This document shows positions 29,686 to 37,835 of a DNA stretch of 64,000 nucleotides, one piece after another (the stretch's first letter is position 1; every line of letters begins with the position of its first letter). The stretch is taken from positions 558,001 through 622,000 of the forward strand of contig NZ_CP007541.1 in NCBI RefSeq assembly GCF_000815025.1, read 5' to 3'. The notes under the pieces were generated by a model, which ran no database searches, was not told where the DNA came from, and saw only the letters and a program-made list of their open reading frames with translations. Position numbers and translations under genes: made by a program. The stretch comes from Coxiella endosymbiont of Amblyomma americanum (GTDB lineage: Bacteria > Pseudomonadota > Gammaproteobacteria > Coxiellales > Coxiellaceae).

Positions 29686-30347
29686 GTTCAATAATCTCGT
29701 TTTTCTAGCATATTATTTTTTATGCTAAGAAAAAATAGACGCTTTATTCAATAAAATAAAGCAGTGTGTAAATATTGTAATTTAGCTTATGCATCACCGT
29801 CTTAACATGCATGTATCTCAACCACTACACCTATCTTCCTCAACGGTTTATTTTTTATCCTTAAAAAATCTATAAAAACATAGAACATTACGCCGTTAGT
29901 TTAGCAAATTCTTAGGCTTTTAAAATAAAGCTATACAATTGTAAACAGCTTTTTGTCTTTGTTGCAAATTAGTGCTTTTTTCGAATGTCTCATTAACATT
30001 TTGATATTTTATTAAGGAATTTAGGTTACACACAATCGATATATTCGATTTCTAATTTATTGATTGATACAAACAAAGATAATGGATTTTCATCCAGAGA
30101 GAATAGAAACGAAAAGTGCGCAGTAAAATCCTCCTTTTTTATTACAGAGACAAAATATATTACGTGCAAAAAATACAAAGAAAATAAAATAAATCCTGAA
30201 CTTACACAAAATTCAAAAGAGAAAAAATAACACTTCATCTTATGCATCTTATCTATGTGTAATCATCGACAAGTTAATAAAATCAGAACAGATCCACTAA
30301 TTCCGATAATATTACATCCTAATAATTAGCATTACATTAGAACTGTA
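29686..30347. other. Gene-free gap between nudE and the DUF2797 gene (about 660 bp)
   Basis: A 73-codon frame at 30026-30247 (minus) is open, but its product is a hydrophobic low-complexity string without family resemblance. I see no other gene, RNA fold or repeat. It probably holds erased genes. Confidence 0.45.
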
Positions 30348-31175
30348 TTATAGAATCGTACATTCAACATTATAGCCACAATATTTTCGTATATTCACAA
30401 CTCCTGTATCCAAAATAAAATATTGCCCTTTTATCCCTAAAAGAGACCCTGTAATGACAGGCGTTTTCTCAAACGAAAGCATTCGTATCTTATTAGGATA
30501 TTGCAGCACAGGATAATCCAACCAAGTGACTATAGTTTTTTTAAGTTTATGAATATCGCTCGTTTTAAATTGGCGAATTACTTTAGAGAGAACATAATCA
30601 GTTTCTTTTAATAAAGAACTTCTTTCAGATATTAGATCTACTTTTTTAACATCATTTCTTAACATCCGTCGCCAATTAGTACGGTCGGTAATAAAAGTTT
30701 TTAAACTAACTTCTATCATTCCTGCTTGGTATCGATTGTTCGTTTGAAAAACAGGTATTGCTTGCACAGCACCTTGATCAATCCAACGAGTTGGTAATTG
30801 TGTTTTCTGAGTAACTCCAATTTTTAGACCTGAAGAATTAGCTAAATAAACTACATGACTGCTATGACAATGAGCGTGTGCCCAATCGTCAACAGTACAC
30901 CCTCCTGTTTCTATCCGACAACGTTCTGGATGGATAATACAAAAATTGCACTCTTTTAATCGTCTTAGGCAAGGAAAGCAAAATCCTTGTTGAAAGCTTC
31001 TGTTAGTTTCTCGTCCGCATTGTATACAATAAATTAGCCCCGTATAATGGAGCGTAACGGATTTACCTAACCAGTTATTTAATAAAATATTTCCATATTT
31101 TGGATGTATGAAATAATATTCAATAGGAATCTTAAGAATACTTGTTAATTTTCTCAAACGGATATTGATTCTCAT
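30348..31175 (-). CDS. DUF2797 family protein
   Basis: A conserved protein of unknown role. From the ATG at 31173-31175 it has 275 residues. Visible are a Cys-rich segment (CIQCGRETN, then FCFPCLRRLKECNFC, HPERC and a later Cys) that looks like zinc- or cluster-binding, followed by VYLANSSGLKIGVTQ and RWIDQGAVQAIPV, which are hallmarks of DUF2797. The last has some likeness to a GIY-YIG core. An in-frame ATG 25 codons upstream (31250) would lie far inside the preceding gene, so I chose the shorter form, overlapping that gene by 44 nt. Function is not known. Confidence 0.8.
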   Translation of the reverse strand: MRINIRLRKLTSILKIPIEYYFIHPKYGNILLNNWLGKSVTLHYTGLIYCIQCGRETNRSFQQGFCFPCLRRLKECNFCIIHPERCRIETGGCTVDDWAHAHCHSSHVVYLANSSGLKIGVTQKTQLPTRWIDQGAVQAIPVFQTNNRYQAGMIEVSLKTFITDRTNWRRMLRNDVKKVDLISERSSLLKETDYVLSKVIRQFKTSDIHKLKKTIVTWLDYPVLQYPNKIRMLSFEKTPVITGSLLGIKGQYFILDTGVVNIRKYCGYNVECTIL

Positions 31176-31536
31176 TTTTTTTAAACAGAATATTTTCTTC
31201 CACTGGCTTTCCACCGATAAAATGATTTTGAATAATTTTCTCAATAACATCTAAGTTACACGAATGATACCAAATACCACGCGGATACACTATTGCGATT
31301 GGCCCTTGATAGCAAATCCTTAAACAATCCACTTTCGTTTGGTAAATACCACCCACACCTGTTAAATTTAATTCATTTAGCCGTGTTCTGAGATATTCCC
31401 ACGATGCCATTCCTGTATTCTTTGAACAACACCGAGGGTTGGTTTGATTACAACATAAAAAAATATGATGACGAATTTTTTCTAACTTTAAAGTATTTAA
31501 TTTACACTGTAATTTTTCGTTTTTATGAATAATCAT
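31132..31536 (-). CDS. Thioredoxin-like [2Fe-2S] ferredoxin family protein
   Basis: A 134-residue protein of the (2Fe-2S) ferredoxin group with a thioredoxin-like fold (COG3411 type). The pattern is HIFLCCNQTNPRCC at the N-terminus, then WEYLRTRLNELNL, a second cysteine in VDCLRICYQGPIAIVYPRG and the closing WYHSC segment. These match the cluster ligands of the family. It overlaps the DUF2797 gene by 44 nt, so the two are probably translated together. The physiological partner is unknown. Confidence 0.82.
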   Translation of the reverse strand: MIIHKNEKLQCKLNTLKLEKIRHHIFLCCNQTNPRCCSKNTGMASWEYLRTRLNELNLTGVGGIYQTKVDCLRICYQGPIAIVYPRGIWYHSCNLDVIEKIIQNHFIGGKPVEENILFKKNENQYPFEKINKYS

Positions 31537-31607
31537 TATTAAATATCGTATCTCCTTCTACAAAAAATTCTAAATAGTAAAAATTTAAAGAACAACTCTT
31601 TAAATAA

Positions 31608-32579
31608 TTACAATTGAAAATCCAACATTCTTTGAAGTGGGATTCTAGCTTTATCTATAATGTCAGCGTCGATTAGAATTTCGTTGTCACCAGTAAGCAA
31701 AGACTTTTCTAAATCTAACAACGTATTCATAGCCATCCAGGGACAATAACCACAACTTCGGCAGGTTGCTCCTTCTCCAGCAGTAGGTGCTTTAATAAAA
31801 GTTTTGCATGGCGATTGCTGTTGCATTTTATAAAAAATTCCATAATCGGTTGCTACTATAAAAATGGAATTTGGCAACTCTTGTGATGCCTTTAATAACT
31901 GAGCAGTGGAACCAATTATATCAGCTTGTTCTATAACAGAAGCAGGTGATTCTGGATGCACAAGAACCGCTGCTTTTGGATATTCTTTTCGTAAAGCCAT
32001 TAAAGACGCTCCTTTAAATTCTTCATGTACAATACAAGCTCCATTCCACGAAATTAAATCGGCATCCGTTCTCTTCTTTATATAATTTCCAAGGTAACGA
32101 TCAGGAGCCCATAGAATCTTTTTATTGTCTTGGTCAAGAAAATTGACAATAGCTAATGCGTTTGAAGAAGTAACTATCCAATCTGCTCGTGCTTTCACCT
32201 TTGCTGAAGTATTACAATAGACTACTACAGTCCGATCATTATGTTTATCGCAAAATTTAGAAAATTCCTCAATAGGACAAGAAAGATCGAGTGAACAAGT
32301 AGCCTTTTGTGTAGGCATTAATACTCGTTTTTTCGGACTTAGTATTTTTGCATTTTCACCCATAAACCGAACACCTGCTACTATTAATGTCGTTGCGGGT
32401 TGCTTCATACCAAACTGGGCCATAGCCAGAGAATCTCCAACGAAACCTCCTGTGCTATCTGCTAAAAATTGGATTTCAGGAGGCGTATAATAATGAGCGA
32501 TTACTGCAGCTTTTTTTTTCATAAGCAGATTGGTAATACGCATGATATTTTGATTAAGTTTAGGAGTTAACGAAAACAT
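31608..32579 (-). CDS. nadA: Quinolinate synthase NadA
   Basis: NadA condenses iminoaspartate with dihydroxyacetone phosphate into quinolinate in de novo NAD synthesis, using a [4Fe-4S] cluster. The 323-residue protein shows [25 protein letters not shown], the Cys-bearing [36 protein letters not shown] and the Cys motif [15 protein letters not shown] near the C-terminus. An inverted repeat lies 20 nt before the ATG. NadD, a later step of the pathway, is at 46195; nadB and nadC are not in this window. Confidence 0.96.
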   Translation of the reverse strand: MFSLTPKLNQNIMRITNLLMKKKAAVIAHYYTPPEIQFLADSTGGFVGDSLAMAQFGMKQPATTLIVAGVRFMGENAKILSPKKRVLMPTQKATCSLDLSCPIEEFSKFCDKHNDRTVVVYCNTSAKVKARADWIVTSSNALAIVNFLDQDNKKILWAPDRYLGNYIKKRTDADLISWNGACIVHEEFKGASLMALRKEYPKAAVLVHPESPASVIEQADIIGSTAQLLKASQELPNSIFIVATDYGIFYKMQQQSPCKTFIKAPTAGEGATCRSCGYCPWMAMNTLLDLEKSLLTGDNEILIDADIIDKARIPLQRMLDFQL

Positions 32580-32598
32580 AAAATTTGTTCATTTTACA

Positions 32599-32619
32599 AT
32601 AAGGACTATATTTCCTTAT
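32599..32619. promoter_or_regulatory. Inverted repeat before nadA
   Basis: ATAAGGA-ctatatt-TCCTTAT forms perfect 7-bp arms with a 7-nt centre, 20-40 nt upstream of the nadA ATG. It could be an operator for NAD-dependent control or a leader hairpin. I cannot tie it to a known NrtR, NadR or NadQ site. Confidence 0.35.
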
Positions 32620-32870
32620 CTTAAATCCGCCAAATAGGATAAGCATATGTTCATTTCAATCGACTATAATCCAATTTGCAATTGAATTAATACCTTCATC
32701 ATATTGGTTTTTCAAAACCATTCCTCTTGGCTGAAAAGACACGAGCAATAATAATAAAAATTATGTTTCGCCACTTGAGAAAAGATCTAAAAAATCCTCA
32801 TAACTTTTCAAGCCTTCTTTTTATACTGTTTCGCTACAATACAAATAAATAGAGAATTATAGCGAGTCCG

Positions 32871-35800
32871 TTACACTCGTTCAATTTTTTCTGTAGAAAA
32901 CAGATAATCCAACCATAAGTTGGATAAAATTTCCTGAGTTCGATTCTGAAATAAACGTTCCTCAATATTCTTAATATCGACTAATTCTATTGGTTGATGC
33001 TGCCAAGAACAAGAATAAACAGCTTTTGTTCTCCAACCGGTACGAGGATCAATTTGCCACTGTAAACATTGAGCACATACTCCCTTCATCATACATTGCA
33101 TTGGGCCATAAACTGCAGCAAAGAACTCTGCTTCTGGTTTAAAATATTTTCTCCAACTACCTTGCAGACCTTTTTGAATTTGCTTTAGCAAATCGGTTGA
33201 ATCGATAATATAGACAAGGTCTATATCATATAACGAAATGGGTAGTATCTCTGTCATGCAGAAACGTAAAAAGGAAGAGACCCCCCCGCGTATTACTCTA
33301 TCTTGTAAACGTTTTAATTTAATGGTTTCTCCATTGGTTGTTTTCAATATCCAAAAAATTACATTGCTTATTGATTCTAATTCTTCTTGGCAGTAATTAA
33401 ATTCCTTAACTTCTTCTACTAGAGCTATGTAAAATACACGATGTCCTGATCGTCGTAATACCGGTCCTAAAGAACGTAAATACACAGCGGCTAAAAATCC
33501 TCCAACAACCATTATATTCTTTTTACTTCCATCTTTAAGAATTTTACTATAGCAACCCGTTGGCCCCATAATAGAGATTGGTTGGCCCGGTTGTAAAGTG
33601 GCTATCAACCGGGAACTAGCTCCTCGTTCTAAAATCATAAAACCCATCACATCCGGATCGCTAATACACCGATTTGCACTAATAACGGCTAGAGCTTCAG
33701 TTTGTAAGCGCGTACCATTAACAAGTGGTGATAAGTATTCGAAATTCTGTAATCGATAAAATTGACCCGCCTTAAAATTACGAGCTGCCATTGGGGCTCG
33801 AATTTGACATTCTACTAGTGTAGGTGAATGCCTTTGCACTGTCACTATCTTAGCTTCAAAAAGCGTAGCTATTCTATTACGGAACTTTTTATATTCAATT
33901 TCATCTCCTTGATTATCGCATTGTAAAGCTTTGACTATCTTAGGATAGGTTTTCTTAGCAGAAGCAATGGCTTTTACAACACTACCATGGAAAATAGGAT
34001 GTGTATCACCTAAAAAACTCACGAAATAACCGTTCATATTATAATCCGTAAAAGGTCCAAAATTTGTAATTTTACAATGACTGCTTTCAGTAACTTCTTT
34101 TAATTGATGAGCTTTTAACTCGAATCTTTTATAATTAAATCCCTCACGAGATAAAGCATTATTATGTTCATAAGCATAAGCTATATTAGGTCTAGCACCT
34201 GTTGCCACAAAGATAGAACGAGCAGGTAAGACTTGTTCTTTATCTGTCATATCAGAAATTTCATCGCTTGCTATGCACCGTTTACATACTAAATCCATTG
34301 CTAAGCCATTATTATCTGTTTGTACAGATTTTGGTTCTAAATTTTCAACATAATAGATACCTTCTTCTAAAGCTTTTATTATTTCATTGTAGTTTCGTTT
34401 ATAAGCAGAAGATTCTTTCATAGTCCGTCTATAAACTACAGTTACTCCACCCCATTTTCGAATAAGTTTCATAAAATTAACTGGACGATTTTCCTCTTTT
34501 GCTTTTTGACGTTCTTCACCAACTACTTTTCCATGATTAAGAAATTCATCTAAAATTTCTAGAGATACTGTATCAAAGCGAGATCTTAATATTTCTTCGC
34601 CAAAGTGTGCAATAAGCTTTTTATATCGTTGTATTACTTTTTCTACTTGAGCAATATAGTACGCTTGAACTTCTGTAGCCGTATCAATAGCCGTTAATCC
34701 GCCTCCAATGACTACCGCAGGTAAACGAATTTGTAAATTCGCTAAACTCGAAGATTTAGCGGTGCCTGTCAATTGCAATGCCATGAGAAAATCATTGGCT
34801 TGACGCATTCCAGGAGCTAAACTATGTGGAATGTTTAGTTCTCTAGATAATCCAGCGCCTACAGCTATTGCTAAGTGATCTAAGCCTAAATGCCATGCGT
34901 CTTCAATTAATAAGGTACCGCCAAAACGAATACCACCAAATACTTGAAAATAAGGACGTCTTAATAAGCTAATATAAATCAGTTTTAAAAAATTTTTATC
35001 CCAACGTGAAGTAATGCCGTATTCAGCGACTCCTCCGAAGCCAGTTATGGTTCGAATATCTAACTGCTCTTGTAAATCAATATAATGCAGAATAGGTTCT
35101 GTAACAAGTTTAGAAGGCAAAGGCTCGATTTTCAAACCATCTACTCCTACGACAGCAAATCCTTCCATTAGGAGAAAATGTGCTAATGTAAAGCCAGCAG
35201 GTCCCATGCCAACAATTAAAACTTTTTTTCCATTATAAGTTTTAGGGAGATATTGCTTCTGTCTTAGAGGGTTCCAGCGCGTCAGTAAATCGTATATCTC
35301 TACTCCCCACGGTAATTCAAGTACGTCCGTTAAAACTCGTGTTTCGGTCTGAGGAATATCGACAGGTTCTTGTTTTTGGTAAATGCAAGCTTTCATACAA
35401 TCATTACAAATGCGGTGTCCAGTGGCAGGACACATCGGATTATCAATCATAATAGTAGCTAGAGCAGCGATTGCATAACCTTTTTTTTTCAAGAAATGCA
35501 TTTCAGAAATTTTTTCATCCAAAGGGCATCCTGTTAGTATTTCACCTAAAGGATTAATTTTCATTTTTTGATGAGAATCACTTTTCTTTACAGGAAACCC
35601 TTTAGAACAAAAATCACTATTAGTTTTGTGACAATAAATACAATAGTTAATATGATGCATTACTTGGCGTCGATTCATTCGAGAATCCGTTAAAGTAAAT
35701 CCGTCCCTATAACGATGTAATTCGGTAGGTCCTTCTAAGCGTTTTATGTTATCTTTAGCAATCGCAATCGTTTTTACTAGATTGTCGTAGTCTAAGTATT

Positions 35801-36386
35801 TAGGTAAATAAAAACTTTCCCACCCTTTTACTGCTTTTTTACCTTCTGATTGAGTCAAGGCCGCAACACACCACAAGATCAGTTTTTCAATAAAATTTGC
35901 ATTGTCTTTAGGTGCTTTCAATAAATCCTGTCCCCAACAAGCAATAGCCCATTCTCGATCAGACATATCTAATCTACTTTTTTCTAATTGAGTATTTACC
36001 CATTGATCTAATAATGAAAAGTCTTCTATTAAATCCGATTTTTTTAGCAATCGTTTTGCTTGACGTAAAATATAGAATTTTTTGAAATCAAAAATAATAT
36101 TTTCTCTTAAAGTCGTGAGGCGCAAACGATCAACTTGCGTTTTAATCAAGAAAAGATCAGCAATAAAGGACTCTAATATGATTCCACAAGCGATAATCAA
36201 TTCGCTAGTTGATTTAAGTTTTAAAAATTTTGGCTCCTTCTTTCGATAACAAAGAAGTTGTTCGTATACCATCTCGTCTTTTTCTTTCAAAAAAGTTAGG
36301 AACGTAGTATCCAGCTTTTTAAGTCCATTTGTTGTCAATAGTTCTGAAAAGTTGAATTCCGTTTGATTTATTGATAGATTGTCCAT
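32871..36386 (-). CDS. Fused GltD-like/PyrK-like iron-sulfur flavoprotein oxidoreductase
   Basis: A multidomain protein of 1171 residues from the ATG at 36384-36386 (a TTG 12 codons upstream is the alternative). Residues 1-240 are helical and unrecognised. Cysteines at about 249, 252, 260, 287, 319, 327, 330 and 334 form [4Fe-4S] sites as in GltD. VLIVGMGPAGFTLAHFLL (393-398 core) binds FAD and VVIGGGLTAIDTATE NAD(P)H, as in the glutamate-synthase small-subunit group. From about 860 on comes a ferredoxin-reductase-like part with FKAGQFYRLQ, and Cys1098, 1104, 1107 and 1126 as a PyrK/NfnA-like [2Fe-2S] site. The layout resembles NfnB and NfnA joined in one chain. Electron donors and acceptors are not predictable; 7Fe ferredoxin and Grx4 genes are close by. 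Confidence 0.8.
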   Translation of the reverse strand: MDNLSINQTEFNFSELLTTNGLKKLDTTFLTFLKEKDEMVYEQLLCYRKKEPKFLKLKSTSELIIACGIILESFIADLFLIKTQVDRLRLTTLRENIIFDFKKFYILRQAKRLLKKSDLIEDFSLLDQWVNTQLEKSRLDMSDREWAIACWGQDLLKAPKDNANFIEKLILWCVAALTQSEGKKAVKGWESFYLPKYLDYDNLVKTIAIAKDNIKRLEGPTELHRYRDGFTLTDSRMNRRQVMHHINYCIYCHKTNSDFCSKGFPVKKSDSHQKMKINPLGEILTGCPLDEKISEMHFLKKKGYAIAALATIMIDNPMCPATGHRICNDCMKACIYQKQEPVDIPQTETRVLTDVLELPWGVEIYDLLTRWNPLRQKQYLPKTYNGKKVLIVGMGPAGFTLAHFLLMEGFAVVGVDGLKIEPLPSKLVTEPILHYIDLQEQLDIRTITGFGGVAEYGITSRWDKNFLKLIYISLLRRPYFQVFGGIRFGGTLLIEDAWHLGLDHLAIAVGAGLSRELNIPHSLAPGMRQANDFLMALQLTGTAKSSSLANLQIRLPAVVIGGGLTAIDTATEVQAYYIAQVEKVIQRYKKLIAHFGEEILRSRFDTVSLEILDEFLNHGKVVGEERQKAKEENRPVNFMKLIRKWGGVTVVYRRTMKESSAYKRNYNEIIKALEEGIYYVENLEPKSVQTDNNGLAMDLVCKRCIASDEISDMTDKEQVLPARSIFVATGARPNIAYAYEHNNALSREGFNYKRFELKAHQLKEVTESSHCKITNFGPFTDYNMNGYFVSFLGDTHPIFHGSVVKAIASAKKTYPKIVKALQCDNQGDEIEYKKFRNRIATLFEAKIVTVQRHSPTLVECQIRAPMAARNFKAGQFYRLQNFEYLSPLVNGTRLQTEALAVISANRCISDPDVMGFMILERGASSRLIATLQPGQPISIMGPTGCYSKILKDGSKKNIMVVGGFLAAVYLRSLGPVLRRSGHRVFYIALVEEVKEFNYCQEELESISNVIFWILKTTNGETIKLKRLQDRVIRGGVSSFLRFCMTEILPISLYDIDLVYIIDSTDLLKQIQKGLQGSWRKYFKPEAEFFAAVYGPMQCMMKGVCAQCLQWQIDPRTGWRTKAVYSCSWQHQPIELVDIKNIEERLFQNRTQEILSNLWLDYLFSTEKIERV

Positions 36387-36466
36387 ACAGAGAATGTTTT
36401 TTGTTTTAACCGTGTTTAGCAATAAAAGAAAACCTTATAAAAAGATTTCCGGAGCATACACCAGTG

Positions 36467-36520
36467 AAATCGACAGGAGCCTGTCTGATTTTGATCGGAG
36501 TCATGTCCTTCTATCCGACC
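36467..36520. other. Compact foldable GC-richer element between grxD and the flavoprotein gene
   Basis: The arms AAATCGACAG (36467-36476) and CTGTC-T-GATTT (36481-36491) form a 10-bp stem with a GAGC loop and one bulged T. A second stem pairs GATCGGA (36493-36499) with TCCGACC (36514-36520), six of seven positions. About half of the bases are G or C, above the surroundings. The region lies in the leader of the flavoprotein gene on the minus strand. It could be a regulatory RNA structure, or the remains of coding sequence: a plus-strand frame is open across it. Confidence 0.4.
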
Positions 36521-36665
36521 AACTTTCTGAAATTAAAAAACACAAACAGATCTTCTGCTTTCGAGATAACTCTTGCTCTGTTATAAAAAAAAAATCCTTG
36601 TGGAATTTTTCAGATAATAAATCTTCTCTATAAGCTTTCTAATAATATTATAATATATCTATATC

Positions 36666-36968
36666 TTATTTGAGCAATTGCTTTAACTTTCCATTTTTAA
36701 ACAATTCACTGACAATATCTTTTCCACCAATAAATTTTCCTTTAATATAAAGTTGCGGGATAGTCGGCCATTTAGAAAAATTTTTAATTCCTTGACGCAG
36801 CTCATCTGATTCTAAAACATTAAAGCTTTTAAAATTAATTTCGCATTGGCGTAAAATACGAACTACATATTCCGAAAATCCACATTGAGGAAAATCTTCG
36901 GTTCCTTTTATATATAGTACCACGGGATTATCTTCTATTTGTTTTTGAATTACCTGATGAATGTTCAT
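36666..36968 (-). CDS. grxD: Monothiol glutaredoxin Grx4 (GrxD)
   Basis: GrxD carries and transfers [2Fe-2S] clusters with glutathione rather than acting as a general reductase. The 100-residue protein has the CGFS active site (Cys29) within GTEDFPQCGFSEYVVRIL, then WPTIPQLYIKGKFIGGKDIV, the glutathione-binding region of the family. Length is normal. It precedes the iron-sulfur flavoprotein gene on the same strand, 280 bp apart, and is divergent from the ferredoxin gene fdxA, so this is a small iron-sulfur neighbourhood. Confidence 0.97.
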   Translation of the reverse strand: MNIHQVIQKQIEDNPVVLYIKGTEDFPQCGFSEYVVRILRQCEINFKSFNVLESDELRQGIKNFSKWPTIPQLYIKGKFIGGKDIVSELFKNGKLKQLLK

Positions 36969-36999
36969 TTTTAAAGTTTCCTTAAATATTCAATTATCT

Positions 37000-37190
37000 C
37001 TAAGATACAAGTGTGTTAGAATATGAGCGCTGTTGTTTTTACAAGATGTCATTTTGTAAAAAGAAACCTCGTGTGCAAGACGTAACAATCCCAATCTTAC
37101 AGAAACTTTGCGACGCTCGCAATCCTGTAAAACTTTGATTTGCTTAGTAAGATGACATATTACATGTGTGTAATTACCTTTTTACCTTAA
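37000..37190 (-). pseudogene. Possible coding remnant between grxD and fdxA
   Basis: The reverse strand is open without an ATG for about 60 codons ending near 37000, reading QIKVLQDCERRKVSVRLG and then LLRLAHEVSFYKMTSCKNN. The plus strand over the same bases has a 30-codon frame (37046-37138). The stretch is GC-richer than its surroundings and contains the hairpin TTGCGA-CGC-TCGCAA at 37108-37122. I recognise no family, and the hairpin may equally be an operator or RNA stem. Confidence 0.3.
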
Positions 37191-37255
37191 TCAGCGGCTT
37201 TAATTGCGCTTTTTATTATATTGATATATATTTATCGCTACGAGAATAACGTGAC

Positions 37256-37603
37256 ATGACTTTTGTTGTAACCGATAGCTGCATACAATGTAAATACACA
37301 GACTGCGTAAAAGTTTGTCCGGTGGATTGTTTTCGCGAAGGACCTAACATGTTAGTTATAGATCCAGATGAATGCATTGATTGTAATCTTTGTGTACCAG
37401 AATGTCCAGTTGACGCTATATTTTCTGAAGATGATTTACCTAAAGAGAAGCAAACTTTTTTAAGACTCAACGCAGAGCTTTCAAAAAAATGGCCTGTCAT
37501 TGCTTCCGGAAAAAAAGCTTTAGAAGGTGCTGACGATTGGATAAATATACAAAATAAATTGCAATATTTAGAACGTGAATGGCCAAAAAAAAATGGTAAA
37601 TGA
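37256..37603 (+). CDS. fdxA: Seven-iron ferredoxin FdxA
   Basis: A 115-residue electron carrier with one [3Fe-4S] and one [4Fe-4S] cluster. Cysteines at 9, 17 and 50 and at 21, 40, 43 and 46 lie exactly one position after those of Azotobacter ferredoxin I, which assigns the two clusters. The C-terminal extension ([19 protein letters not shown]) is also typical of this group. It is divergent from grxD across about 290 bp. Its redox partner may be the large flavoprotein encoded 900 bp away, but that is inference. Confidence 0.97.
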   Translation: MTFVVTDSCIQCKYTDCVKVCPVDCFREGPNMLVIDPDECIDCNLCVPECPVDAIFSEDDLPKEKQTFLRLNAELSKKWPVIASGKKALEGADDWINIQNKLQYLEREWPKKNGK

Positions 37604-37835
37604 AGTATTTTCTTCTCGAACAACTTCTTGTCAAAAAATTTATTTGTCGTGTTAGTCATTAATACGTTTTAATCTGAATAAATTTTTCTGTTGCTTCAAT
37701 TTTTTCCAGATCAATATTAGATGGGATGTGTAGATTGATTGAGTCTATCAAGAAAAACAGTTACAATTTAGCAACTAAATGCCGAGAATTTAAGCAGGAT
37801 GTGTTTCTGATTTTATTGTATTAAATGGAGATATT

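Noticed and set aside
29885-29912. Likeness between 29885-29912 and the orn fragment near 10443-10465
   Set aside because: Only about a dozen scattered matches in AT-rich DNA; no continuous run as in the orn copy.
30026-30247. 73-codon minus-strand frame in the nudE-DUF2797 gap
   Set aside because: Low-complexity, Phe- and Ser-rich product, no ribosome-binding site, no recognisable domain.
36379-36633. 84-codon plus-strand frame in the leader of the flavoprotein gene
   Set aside because: It begins inside the flavoprotein gene in antisense and matches no family; kept only as an alternative explanation of the GC-richer element.
37216-37659. 147-codon frame opposite fdxA
   Set aside because: It is the antisense shadow of the seven-iron ferredoxin, whose nine cysteines are all in the family positions.
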